From Liopterus haemorrhoidalis (taxonomy: Eukaryota; Arthropoda; Insecta; Coleoptera; Dytiscidae), in assembly GCA_963971575.1 (NCBI GenBank), contig OZ020616.1:12323934-12387933 (forward strand): DNA of 64,000 nt. The letters run 5' to 3'. Both the position numbers and the translations under genes were made by a program. Of this stretch, positions 1 through 10,415 are shown piece by piece; position 1 is the first letter of the stretch, and the number at the start of each line of letters is the position of its first letter. A model generated the notes under the pieces. The model saw only the letters and a program-made list of their open reading frames with translations. It was not told the DNA's origin and ran no database searches.

Positions 1-1
1 T

Positions 2-682
2 GATGAAGATAAAAAACAAGAATACAGAGTAAGAAAACATTTAGAAAAATTTTATAACATAAAAACTGATTTTAATTTACCAAGGCGTGTCGATGGTTTC
101 GGAAATTATTACGAATATAAAGATGAAGTGGCAGAAACTAAAGTAAGAAAACGAAGAAATATTAATGAAGAACAGTGGAATAAGGGAAATAATAAAAATA
201 CTATTTTGATAATGAATTGTACTCAAATTAAAGAACCCCAGGAACAAAGAGATGAAAAATTAGAATTTTTCAAAGCATTATTACGTCTTCTAATTTATGA
301 AGAAAATTTAAAGAAAAATTATAAAACTAAAGTAAATACAACAAACCAACTAATTGAAAAACTAAATCAAAAAACTCAGTTTTTTCCGCAAGCACAAAAT
401 TCCCCAAACATTATTCTTGAGAATAAAATGGACACAGGAAAGAAACAATCTGCTTTACGAATTATTATAAACAATTATAAAATTCTAAAACCTGAAACAA
501 AGTCTCTAAAAGAATTTAAGGTTAGAATTTCAAATGTGGCTACAACGGAAAATAATCCAGAAACGGAGAAAACATATATTTTGCCACGTTTTTCTTTTAA
601 AACATTTTGGGGATTAAATGGAGGAGAATATTTGAGACATTTTTCAGTTTTGTTTTGTGTAATTAATTATTTGTATATATAA
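2..682 (+). CDS. Partial hypothetical protein, 3' portion (5' end outside window)
   Basis: The frame is open from base 2 to the stop at 680-682, giving 226 visible residues; the true start lies left of the window. The product is rich in Lys, Asn and Glu. It has a basic RKRR cluster at visible residues 49-52 that could be a proprotein-convertase site, one visible NCT sequon and a hydrophobic C-terminus (about the last 12 residues). I recognise no family. The basic site plus hydrophobic tail resemble the genes at 9676-10125, 13993-14514 and 25425-33712. Its codon content is host-like, and no transposon hallmark is visible inside it. It could be the last exon of a longer gene. Confidence 0.5.
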   Translation, partial: DEDKKQEYRVRKHLEKFYNIKTDFNLPRRVDGFGNYYEYKDEVAETKVRKRRNINEEQWNKGNNKNTILIMNCTQIKEPQEQRDEKLEFFKALLRLLIYEENLKKNYKTKVNTTNQLIEKLNQKTQFFPQAQNSPNIILENKMDTGKKQSALRIIINNYKILKPETKSLKEFKVRISNVATTENNPETEKTYILPRFSFKTFWGLNGGEYLRHFSVLFCVINYLYI

Positions 683-959
683 CATTGTTATTTGGACAAA
701 AATATCGTGCCATAATACCGTATTTATTATATTAAACATTACAAAGTCTACGAATTCATCTTGCAGGTAAGTGCTTATTATAAGACGCGCACAATAAAGA
801 CGCGTTCAGATTAAGGATAGGGTAAATACCACAGTTCTCATAACATGTTCATACACAACTAACAATCTGAAATAAATTTAATGACATCGAATCTTACAGC
901 GAATTCTTATTTATTAAGCCCGCCATTGAGGTTACCAACTCTTTCATTGACTTGGGCCA

Positions 960-1315
960 GAGATTAGCTTAGGGTAGGGGTCGGGAACCTTTTGGAAACA
1001 AAGAGCCATTTCAGCATAAATCGTACAAAAAAAAATTTATAGGAGCCGCAGTTTTAATTCGATTTATTTATTCATTATTTCAGTATTGACAACTGATACA
1101 CATATACAAATGGAACTTAAAAAATATATATTGTTTTCTCAAAACAATAATAAAACAAGTACAATAAATAAAAGGGTGTAACAAGGTTCTCGTACCGTTA
1201 AGTTCCTCTTAACGGAACAAAATGAATAGCCCATTAAAAAAAATTGCGCATTTTTTCGCCGTACGTAACTTATTAAGCGGACCAAAGGGCCATTTGCGGC
1301 CCGATTTAATTTTTT
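960..1315. repeat. Degenerate hAT-like remnant
   Basis: It starts with an hAT-style end (GGGGTCGGGAACCTTTTGG) and carries 'GAGCCATTT', 'GGAGCCGCAG' and 'GGGCCATTTGCGGCCC' blocks, typical of hAT termini that contain GGGCCGC. No clean right end or 8-bp duplication is seen. Class is inferred from the end sequence only. Confidence 0.35.
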
Positions 1316-1595
1316 CTTAAAAATTTAGTATTTTTAGATGTTTTCAAAGGAAAAAAATGTAAAACCTTCTGCCCCCCCAAGAATTAATAATAAGTGCGCA
1401 CCTGACGTCGCAGCTAAAAATATATTTAATGTTCGTAATGAATACGTGTACTAAGTTTATGGATTATAATAAAAATTAATATCGAAGAAAATGTTGAAAT
1501 ATTATTTGACCATATCTTAACGAAACTACCAATAGTTCATTTTAAACTAATTTATTTCTTATTTTTGCTGTTTCAACTTGCTTCTGATTGATTTA

Positions 1596-2105
1596 TGGTT
1601 GGTTTATATACGGAACAAGAATAAGGAATAGGAAATAAGAATAGTACACAAAATGTTAAAACATGGCTGCGCCGTATATTGGTTTATGTAGGAATGAAAT
1701 TTAACTTAAACATAAGAATAGTTGATAACATTTAACTTTTTATTCCTATTCCAAGAATAAGAGACGATAAGCATGCGCACAACGGTCAATATGTCGGCCG
1801 TAATAAAATTTGTTCAACAGATGTTTTCCAGCTGTGATCAGAAGGTTGGAAACAACATTATAATGTATGAAACACAAGCAAATAAATTTACAAAATCTTC
1901 TGAATCCATATTGAAAACGATTTTTTTTTAAAGGTTATATTAAACACAACAACCTGTCAATCGACAACCGTTAAAAACAGGCCAACGCAAGTACGCAGGC
2001 GCAGCGACGAAATGTTATGTCCGATTAAACGGTTTCATATTTTTTATTCTTGTGTACTATTCTTATTTACCATTCCATATTCTTATTCCGTATACAAACC
2101 AACCA
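1596..2105. mobile_element. MITE with ~55-bp TIRs and TTA target duplication
   Basis: The ends match as inverted repeats beginning TGGTTGGTTTATATACGGAA on the left and, reverse-complemented, TGGTTGGTTTGTATACGGAA on the right. Similarity continues through 'AAGAATAGTACACAA'. TTA flanks both sides (1593-1595 and 2106-2108), as for PIF/Harbinger-type insertions. It is 510 bp with no coding content. Confidence 0.65.
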
Positions 2106-2458
2106 TTAAAGCGTTATTTTATGAGGTTTTCCATGAATAAAAAAATATTCCATGAAAATTTACTGTACAGTTTCTAATGAAACTTTAGCTTTGAAAATAT
2201 ATTATTTGTGTTATCGATTCTAAACCATTTCTAACCTAACCTAAAAAAAAATATTTTTTTAATTCGTTCAAATTTCCCTTTAAGGGAAATTATTTTGTGT
2301 AAATAATATAGGTGTATTAATATACAACTATGTATATAATGTCAATCAATTTTATAAATGAATATATTTTTAATTTAATTTGTATTTGCAGTATGTAAAT
2401 CGTTCTCTGTTCGCAGCAACATCTACTGCATTCTTAATTGAAAATAACTATAAATTAA

Positions 2459-3571
2459 CCCTCTCATGCATGAATTTTCAAATTTGAAATGAAACTCCTA
2501 AAAAAATGTTTATAATATATATTTTAATGTATTTTAAGCTTACAATCTAAAAAAAACAAGTTTCTTAAAAAAATAATATGGTTTTTATAAAAAAATGTAT
2601 ACGTCCTCATATGTGGACATTATGCATAAATTATAAGGTGACCATTCGTACTGGTTTTACCAGTACTGTACTGTTTTTTTGGTCATTGGTCCTGGTTAGT
2701 CGTGAAATATAACCAGTACAGTTTAGGGACACAAAATTAAAAATTATTAATTTTTCAAAAGATCGAGTAATCGTTCCATCTTTCAGTACGCGCGTAAATT
2801 TAAACACAAAATACGGCTCAGCAGTGTAGCGGCCTTTTCAAATGTACGTTCTTAATCTACAATGTAAATAAAAGTAGTAAATTTTATTTTTTCACTTAAA
2901 GGCAAAAAAACTAAGCTTACTCTGCAATATTTTTTTAATATATATTCTACGATAACCACTTTTCTTCATGCTGACTGAGCAGGCGCGCTCCTAGAAAAAT
3001 TAACTGATATGGGGGTCTATTTCTAAAAAAAATCCGATAAATAATATAAAATTTATTATTGCCTCTTTACGGGGAGGGGTGGTCTTATATGCTAATTACA
3101 TTTTGACTATGATTTGTTTTTTATTAACAAAAGAGATTATTTTATTTTCAGTAGCTTAGTTTTTATTAATTATATGATTATTTAGTTCCGGGGGGGGGGG
3201 AGGGGGTCAGGACCTTGGAAAATTAAAGCAGTAGCAATTCTACTTTTAAATTCCAATAAGTCCATTTTTTCATGCTCATTCATTCTCCATATCAACCAAG
3301 CATTGACAATAGTAACATTTAAAAATGATAAAATATACGCATATACCATCTTTTATTTCTTATGTAGTTTTGGTATAACGCCATTAATGAATCCATCAGA
3401 TCTACTCCATGTGTTTATTATATGCTTGAGACATCTATGAGGGTGAGCATGAACTAAATCTGTCCTCATATGATGACATTATACAATAAAATGAAAATAA
3501 AAATATTAAATATAATAAGATAAATAATTGATTAACTTTGTCCTCATATGAGGACGCTATGCATGAGAGGG
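2459..3571 (-). mobile_element. piggyBac-like element
   Basis: It is flanked by TTAA on both sides (2455-2458, 3572-3575), the piggyBac target. The perfect 13-bp terminal inverted repeats are CCCTCTCATGCAT, with the CCCT start characteristic of the superfamily. Subterminal 'CCTCATATG' motifs occur near both ends. It contains a recognisable fragment of piggyBac transposase on the minus strand. At 1.1 kb it is an internally deleted derivative. Confidence 0.8.
3229..3408 (-). pseudogene. piggyBac transposase fragment (DDE_Tnp_1_7 type)
   Basis: About 60 open minus-strand codons begin GVDLMDSLMALYQNYIRNKR, then W-Y-M-R-I-F-Y-H-F and V-N-A-W-L. The GVD-MD, IR-K-W, H and N-W spacing is that of the C-terminal part of the piggyBac catalytic domain. 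Upstream and downstream the frame is lost, so this is a relic inside the TTAA-flanked element. Identification rests on motif order, not on a search. Confidence 0.75.
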
Positions 3572-3583
3572 TTAAAAATTATG

Positions 3584-4270
3584 AGCGTCTAAAAGTAGGG
3601 GTCTTCCGACCAATCAGAGTAAAGCAGTAAAGTAGACTACACAACTTTTTGGGAAGTTTTTTTCACGGAAATATGGTGCAATATTGTTCAATAAAAAAAT
3701 ATAATCTTAAAACATTTTTGACCGGTCCGCTCGAGCTTCATTCATTATATATGTCTCTCAAGTTTCGGCTTCTAGTGTGTACCAACTTAACTACCTGGTT
3801 TTTAGGTGCACACTACTTTATCCCCCCCCCCACATTAGCCCAATTAAAATTGTGTATCATTGTGCATTCCTTTATAATATAATTTTACTATTTAAGTAAA
3901 TATAAGCGGACCGGAGAGTAACATTCACCCTATTCTTGTTTTATTTTTATTATTAATTTTTGTAAACACAAATCGAATTTCTTTCCCGTATATAAAGTCA
4001 AACACGGAACATAAGAAAAACAAAAAGGATATCGATGAATCAACAGCCAAATTGTTTCAATATATTATGAGGAAGATCAGTTGCTACTTTTTGATTGGTC
4101 GGATCAGAACCGTAATTAGCTTTTTCTGGGCCCTGTGCTTATAATACTGTGGATACTGTGGATAAACAAAAAGTTTATCCACAGTCTAACTTGGACCCTC
4201 ATCAACGATTTTTCAGGCCCCTTTCGTCTTGGGCCCTGTGCCTGTGCCTGTGCCTATGTTTAGACGCTCG
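3584..4270. repeat. Possible short-TIR element
   Basis: The short inverted ends GAGCGTCTAAA (3584) and TTTAGACGCTC (4260-4270) bracket non-coding AT-rich DNA with an internal 'CCTGTG' run near 4230-4255. The target duplication is unclear. The only long frame (3649-3882) is repeat-derived and not supported as a gene. Confidence 0.25.
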
Positions 4271-4365
4271 TATAACAAATATTTAAAACTTACAAATATG
4301 TTAAACATCTTTTGTCTTAACAAACAAATTCATAAAATTTTTGGACATAAATTTTTACATTTTTA

Positions 4366-5335
4366 GGGTTTTGTAGGTATAACCAAAAAACCCTTATACC
4401 GTCATTTTGTCGTCTGTCTGTCTTTCTGTCTGTTCGGTAAAAATTGTAGCCAAACGGCTAAACCTAGAGAGTTGAAATTTGGCATGCTTATACAACTCTT
4501 TGACCCGCACATAGGAAAAATACTAAAACATCTAAAAAACATACCCCCCTAAAAATATAAATAAATATGTGCTCATCGAACACAAAAATATTTTTTTTAA
4601 ATATTGACTAGGGTATCAAATGAAAGCCCTTAGTACGTGGATTAACGATCAAGTTTTTATTTTTACAAAATAAATTATTTTTAAGCGATTTTTGCCAAAA
4701 TTGTGCAAAAAAAATTTTGTCCCACACCCTGTAGCCCAGATGGTTTAAACTAAAAATCTAAAAAAAATCTAAGTAATGTATATTGGTGTGAACCGAAATA
4801 GTACAACAGAAATTTCTCAGATTATGTTTTCGGAAAATTTATATTAAATTAAATACGCATTTTTTGTGGTTTTTGGTTCACAAAGTACAAAAGTTATACC
4901 AATGTAAGACACCCACATGCAAGGCGTGCGATAGCGTTATGGGTTAGAGCACTGGTGTAGTAAGCTAAAATGCGCTGGAAACGAAGGGTTTCGAGTTCTA
5001 GTACGGAGTGAATTTTATTTTTTCTGTTTTTTTTGCATTTTTATTATGTTGAAATTATTTTGTCAAAATTCTAGTTATATTTTGACAAATGTTGTATTTA
5101 ATTTTTAAGAGCATAAATTTAATAATCAGTCTTATTATATGATTAACAGACGACAAATTATTTTAAAAATATCGTTCATTTTGCCGAGATTACTACAAAG
5201 TAAAATTTGTCCTACACACTCAGCATACCGCTTTCACTTATTATATACCTGCGAAACCCTGAAATGTGTCAATATTCACACTTCACATCAATTGTTTTAC
5301 AATAATATTCTATCAAATATATACAAATACGCTGA
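4366..5335 (+). repeat. Rep-A composite repeat, copy 1
   Basis: It begins 'GGGTTTTGTAGGTATAACC', carries a short TCTG tract (about 4410-4433), then 'ACTCTTTGACCCGCACATAG'. A tRNA-like block lies at 4926-5006 with box A-like 'TAGCGTTATGGG' and box B-like 'GGTTTCGAGTTCTAG'. It ends near 'ACTTCACATCAATT'. The same order of blocks recurs at 41945-43165 and, shortened, at 14704-15302. Class unknown. Confidence 0.7.
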
Positions 5336-6445
5336 AATATAGTTTGTTAATAATTTTATTTCAAATTTCTAGTTGGGTATGAGAAATTTGTAATCTGTGG
5401 TGTTTACTATAGTCTATTATTAAACTAAAAGGAGTAAATTCAATAATCATAATTGCACTATAACAAGTCACCGATAAGACACTAGATTTATTTATTAAAA
5501 CCACACTTAATCAAGCAAAATAAGTTTCCTTGTAGATAATTTCACAACATAATTTTAACCATGAAGTTAGAAAGTTAGAACTTAACTTTTGGGTTATGAA
5601 TTGAGATACAGAATAAGAAACAAGGTTAAAATTTTAACGCCTAGTTAAAATGTTACTTTTTAACCATCATTTTTAACCAAATCTTTTTAACCATAAAAGA
5701 TACAGACAGAATAGATTCGAATGTGAGTTATGTCTGTATGCAGATGCGCTGGTAATTAACTTGTACTCAGCAATGCATGCAAAAATATGGAAAAATCCTA
5801 GAACGTTAATAATCTAGGAGAGCAAATGGAATCATTAATATCGAGGTCCGAATTTGTGTCGGACCCAGAAGCAATCGACTCGTTTGGAGGCACGTTTCAA
5901 TGACACATATTTGGAGGTGGTGGTAATCGTGTTAAAGAGTACTGTTTAGTAGAATAAATACGGTATTTATTTTGTCAAATTTTCAATTGCTTATTTGGTC
6001 CAAAAAAAGTGTTACAAATTTACTTGTCTATGTAATATATCTAAAAAAATAAAATTTTCTTTATATTAAACATAATTTTAATTTGTCCTGGGCTTTGTAA
6101 GTACTATTTTGCGTTATGATAAAAATTTGGGCGAAAGATTGTAGTACGATGTGTTTGAACTGCCATTTTGGTTTGGGGTTTTTCTGTCAGTCGGTGTCAA
6201 TGTCAGTTAGGTAAGTATAGTATATTTTGAAAAATTTATAATGGACAAGCTGGAGTACCCGTACTTCGTACTGTTCTTGTAATGTACATTTTTACTCTAA
6301 TGAAAATAATAAGTGAGATATTTCGGTTTCAAGTACAACACAAAATAATTGTTTCTGTATTCTAAACCTTTTGTATATATTTTGAATGTTACATAAATAA
6401 TAAGTGAAATACTTCATTTATAGGTAGGTCTCCCCATGGTTCCCC
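5336..6445. other. No gene or repeat recognised
   Basis: This is AT-rich DNA with only short frames. A brief frame near 5826-5907 and one near 5890-5960 are not long enough or conserved enough to call. Confidence 0.4.
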
Positions 6446-6449
6446 AAAT

Positions 6450-6625
6450 ATATATATAAATAATAAATAAATAAATAAATAAAAGGATCCCAACGCTTAG
6501 ATAGGCGTGTAAGGGGCAGAGAAGGTAAGTTCTCCGTTTCTAGACCGCCAGCCATAGAAATAAAAGCCACGTGGTCAGTGTGACGTTTCGGCTGGTCCTA
6601 TTATCCCTGAATAAACAGGTACTCC
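6450..6625 (-). repeat. Retroposon-like repeat with (TTTA)n end, copy 1
   Basis: It has an (ATAA)n run, then blocks matching 'CCAACGCTTAGATAGGCG', 'GGGGCAGAGAAGGTAAGTT' and 'CTATTATCCCTGAAT'. The same blocks occur inverted at 15714-15855, where an 11-bp target duplication shows that the unit moves. Oriented as the 15.7-kb copy, it has a 3' (TTTA)n tail. Confidence 0.55.
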
Positions 6626-6794
6626 TCTTAAATATTAAATACTTCAGGCTGAGTCGACCCTAGAGCTGACTGCACAATTTTGGAAGATAAAAATCAAAAT
6701 ATATATAATTCAAAACAAACACATTTGAAACACATTTTTGATGTAAAGTAAATAATAAGTGAGGGCTGCCTTTTAAGTTTTTACAAAAACTAAG

Positions 6795-7437
6795 ACATTT
6801 TTTTTTTTTGACATAAGTCTATTAAATTTAAGGCTATTAAAAATATTCGCCTTTAAGATTTATACACTTTTGCATGCGTTTAAACCAATTCTCGAAACAT
6901 TTTTGGTATTTCAAAAACATGGTTTTCGAAGGCCTCAGCAACAGCTTCTTGAGGTGATAAAAATCGCTGTCCACTCATTTTTTGTTTGACATTTGGGAAC
7001 AAAAAAAAGACGTTAGCGGAGAAATCAGGTGACTACGGGAAATGAGACATTAATTAGATGTTTTTCTTCTTAATCAATTGTTTGACGTGCTGTGTGGGAG
7101 CTTGCATTTTCATGATGAAGAGCGATGCGACGTTTTTGGTTGTTTTACCTGATTTTGTCAATGAATTCTGGCAAACAAATTGTTGTATACCATTCAGCAT
7201 TGACTATTTTCCGATCCTCTAAATATAAAAGAATGTTTGCGACATGTCCAGTACAACCGAAGAAACGAGCAATAATTTTCTTGGAAGTGCTTCGTGAACG
7301 AACAACTTTTGTGGGATTCGGTTCGTTTTGAAAGACCCAAACAGTGGATTGTTGTTTAGTTTCCGGTTCATACGAATAAATCCAATTTTCGTCACCTGTA
7401 ACGATGTTGTATACGGATTTTGCATAGCCTAGGTTGA
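6795..7437 (-). pseudogene. mariner transposase relic (C-terminal half)
   Basis: Read on the minus strand with frameshifts, it shows the mariner order. First comes a TGDENWIY-like segment near 7385-7405, then the stretch around 7219-7425 matching the middle domain (NPTK...HEALPRK-type). Next is HHENASSHTA near 7085-7125 (second catalytic region), and the conserved ending 'NACKSV...ANIF' near 6840-6870. Stops and frameshifts break it. The N-terminal DNA-binding half is absent. It is the same family as the element at 34081-37534. Confidence 0.75.
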
Positions 7438-7440
7438 TTT

Positions 7441-7513
7441 TTTGAGCCTAGCTTCAAAGGTGCAAACTATTGAAAACAAAATTGCCTCTTAATTTGTTCT
7501 TACAAAAGTGAAC
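7441..7513. repeat. M2 MITE end fragment
   Basis: It is an inverted partial copy of the M2 end: 'CTTCAAAGGTGCAAACTATT' to 'TTCTTACAAAAGTGAAC'. It adjoins two fuller copies. Confidence 0.55.
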
Positions 7514-7527
7514 AGCTTATATAGCCG

Positions 7528-7811
7528 GTTCACTTTTGTAAGAACAAACTAAGAGGGAATTTTGTTTTCAATAGTTGGCACCTTTGAAGCTGTATGTCAT
7601 GTTGGTATTAAAAAATGTCACTTTTTTAAAATGTTGATCCATTTGACATCAGTCATAATGAAAAATGATATCTTAATTATAATGATCATAACCTTATCAA
7701 CCTAAAGTCGGTTTTACAGCGTAATATATTTTTAATTGACATTTAAAGTCAGTAATACACTATAAAAGTAACCAAAATAACCAGATTTAGTTTGTTCTTA
7801 CAAAAGTGAAC
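7528..7811. mobile_element. M2 MITE, copy a
   Basis: The terminal inverted repeats begin GTTCACTTTTGTAAGAACAA, and the right end is the reverse complement. About 284 bp and non-coding. It shares 'GTCATAATGAAAAATGATA' and 'GTCGGTTTTACAGCGTAA' with copy b. Confidence 0.65.
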
Positions 7812-7843
7812 AGCTTATACATTGGAAATATATATAATAAGCA

Positions 7844-8127
7844 GTTCACTTTTGTAAGAACAAACTAAGAGGGAATTTTGTTTTCAATAGTTCGCACCTT
7901 TGAAATTGTATGTCATGTTGGTATTAAAAAATGTCACTTTTTAAAAATGTCGATCCATTTGACATATGTCATAATGAAAAATGATATCTTAATTATAATG
8001 ATCATAACCTTATCAACCTAAAGTCGGTTTTACAGCGTAAGGAATATTTTTAATTGACATTTAAAGTCAGTAACACCATAAAAGTAACAAAAATAACCAG
8101 ATCTAGCGTGTTCTTACAAAAGTGAAC
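7844..8127. mobile_element. M2 MITE, copy b
   Basis: Same ends, length and orientation as the copy at 7528-7811. The two lie in tandem, 32 bp apart. The inverted repeat may extend a few bases outward ('TATAAGC'). Confidence 0.65.
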
Positions 8128-8529
8128 AGCTTATATTTATATTATTTAATTTTTCTCAAATATTTTGTTATTATTCACATATTTAGACTTTTATTTATAT
8201 TCTTGGCGTAGATTTTATGGAGAAAATTCTCCATGTAATTTGTTTTTACCCAGTTATATATTTTTTAGGTTATCTGACATATAAATATTTTTTGACAGTT
8301 GACAATTAACAGATCAAGAAAGAGGACTAATGTGAGGCCAAAAGACAGCCCAGCTGATTGTGCCCAAAGAAGAAATTATTGATATAACTTTTGGACCTTC
8401 ATATATACATATATTTTTAATTTTTATTTACAATAATTATTTAAATAAGAAACTTTAACTGTGAAGATATATTGTTTGTTTTATTGCTTTGTTTAAACTC
8501 TTTTAGCCAAATCTCTCTTTTTATACATA

Positions 8530-8939
8530 CAGTCTGTTCCAAACGGTTAAGCGGAACTAAATGGGAATTTTGTTCTTTTAGGTTATCACGAGAAGGGACC
8601 TTGCTAGGGTTATTTCATTTTTCACGTTGGAATGTCAAAATTTAAAATTCCAACAATGAAACCATGGAAACGAAGTATATATGTCAAAATTATTTTTTTT
8701 TTTTTTTATATATTTTAATGACAAAAATATAAATAATTGGGAAATTTGTAATAAGAATGACACAAAAAATTAACATATAAAAAAAATGACATTTTAAAAT
8801 GATGAAAAAAATCACCAAAAAAAGTTTATTGTAAGTATGATTTACAAAGCTTAAACAACACGGCCAAAAAGCACGATTTAAACGATGAAAGTAACTAGAT
8901 TGCAAAATCTAGTTCCGCTTAACCGTTTGGAACAGACTG
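8530..8939. mobile_element. M1 MITE copy 1 (TA-flanked)
   Basis: The terminal inverted repeats begin CAGTCTGTTCCAAACGGTTA, are flanked by TA, and bracket 410 bp of non-coding DNA. Ends and TA duplication suggest a Tc1/mariner-mobilised MITE. Inside is a palindrome GAAACCATGGAAAC (8658-8671). Confidence 0.85.
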
Positions 8940-9158
8940 TAGTACATAATTTTTAAAATTAATATTTTTTTAATTTTTTCAAATTTCCCATTAAATTGAA
9001 TTTATGTCGTATAAATAACGTAAGTGCCTTGTTTATTTCAATATTTTATTAATCTTTTTTATATTAAAAAAAAATCACTTGCTAACCCAATTGCTACGCC
9101 CATGCCCTAGTTGTAACTTATTTTAAATTTCCCGCTTATACTGTATTTGATCAGTGTA

Positions 9159-9564
9159 CAGTCTGTTCCAAACGGTTAAGCGGAACTAAATTTTGCAATC
9201 TAGTTACTTTCATCGTTTAAATCGTGCTTTTCGACCGTTTTGTTTAAGCTTTGTAAATCATACTTACAATAAACATTTTTGGTTAAGGTTAATATCATTT
9301 TAAAATGTAATTTTCTTTATATTTTGATTTTTTGTGTCATTCTTAATACAAATTTCCCATTTATTTATTTTTTTGTCATTAAAATATCTAAAAAAATAAT
9401 TTAATTTTGACATAGGTCATTCGTTTCCATGGTTTCATTGTTGTAATTTTAAATTTTGACATTCCAACGTAGAAAATGAAATAACCCAAGCAAGGTCCCT
9501 TGTCGTGACAACCTAGAAGAACGAAATTCCCATTTAGTTCCGCCTAAGCGTTTGAAACAGACTG
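9159..9564. mobile_element. M1 MITE copy 2
   Basis: CAGTCTGTTCC ends, TA on each side, 406 bp, inserted in M3 in the opposite orientation to copy 1. The unoccupied site is seen at about 41384 ('CCAGTGTAAATCG'). Confidence 0.85.
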
Positions 9565-9675
9565 TAAATCGTACTCGGTTCGCAGCGCTATCTTCTTTTT
9601 TCTACTTTGAAATAGACCATAGTTTGTCCTAACAAAAGTGACCAGCTTATATCCATTAATTTTATTTGTATAAAT

Positions 9676-10125
9676 TTACATATAAGTATAGATAAATAAT
9701 AAATACATAAATAATAGTATAGAATCCCTGATTCTAGTGTTTTTGGAGGGTCGAACCCCTGACGTTTTCCTCAAAAGAGGAAGCATGTGATGCAAATATA
9801 AATATTTAAGAGCTTCGTTGGGATTATCTTTATTAATTTCTTTTCTTTCGTCCCAAAATTCTTTAGGATTACTCGTAATTTTAAGATTTGCGGTTGTAAT
9901 TCTCACATGGCCTTCAAATATCAGTAACCTTTTCTTTCTTAATATATTTTTCATTTTTGGTATTAATGTAATTTCTTTAAATAATTCATTAATATCTGAG
10001 TGATTGTTTTCAAATGCTGTTGTACGTTTGTACATTTCTTGAATTTGTGTATTATTTTCTAAATTATTCGCTGAACTAAAATGAAATAAAATTGAAATAA
10101 GAAGGTAAAATTCAGTTTTTAGCAT
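9676..10125 (-). CDS. Small secreted protein with basic cleavage site and hydrophobic C-tail
   Basis: Intronless 149-residue ORF with an ATG at 10125. Residues 1-19 (MLKTEFYLLISILFHFSSA) form a clear signal peptide. An RKKR cluster sits mid-protein, followed by LLIFEGH. The last ~15 residues (ILLFMYLLFIYTYM) are hydrophobic, suggesting a GPI-attachment signal or membrane tail. It has no cysteines. The segment from RKKR to the end aligns weakly with the 13993-14514 product: R-x-KR, then hydrophobic-F, a W, 'DNP', then M-x-P. I recognise no family. It lies between M3 MITE copies but no transposon domain is present. No X-box-like motif was seen upstream. Confidence 0.5.
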   Translation of the reverse strand: MLKTEFYLLISILFHFSSANNLENNTQIQEMYKRTTAFENNHSDINELFKEITLIPKMKNILRKKRLLIFEGHVRITTANLKITSNPKEFWDERKEINKDNPNEALKYLYLHHMLPLLRKTSGVRPSKNTRIRDSILLFMYLLFIYTYM

Positions 10126-10415
10126 ATTTCACAATGACTTTCTGTTAATTTTTTTATTTTTAATATTAAAAGTATTGACAACCAATGCTAGCTTGATGTA
10201 GGCTACACAAACCTTTCGGCAGAACTATGCTCTATGTCATCTTAGAAAAATGTGTGTAAGAAAATAGGAGCTATTTGTCCTTGCTTCGGATTGGTTTAGA
10301 ACGTCATCCCTATTACACTGTTAAAATATTGTTTTTAGTCCAAGTTGACAGATGTTCAGTGTCGGAAATATACATTATTTATATTATTTTATTTTTTTCG
10401 TACATTATTTACATA

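Larger units (their letters stand above)
8133..9619. mobile_element. M3 MITE copy, 5'-truncated, interrupted by two M1 copies
   Basis: It matches the intact M3 at 40780-41435 from 'GTTATTATTCACATATTTAG' through the right terminal repeat 'CTACTTTGAAATAGACCA'. Two M1 MITEs (8530-8939 and 9159-9564) interrupt it at TA sites. The M3 copy at 41 kb shows the same sites unoccupied. The first ~150 bp are missing next to M2. Confidence 0.75.

Noticed and set aside
10126..10200. X-box-like site upstream of the 9676-10125 gene
   Set aside because: No match to the RFX consensus better than chance was found there.
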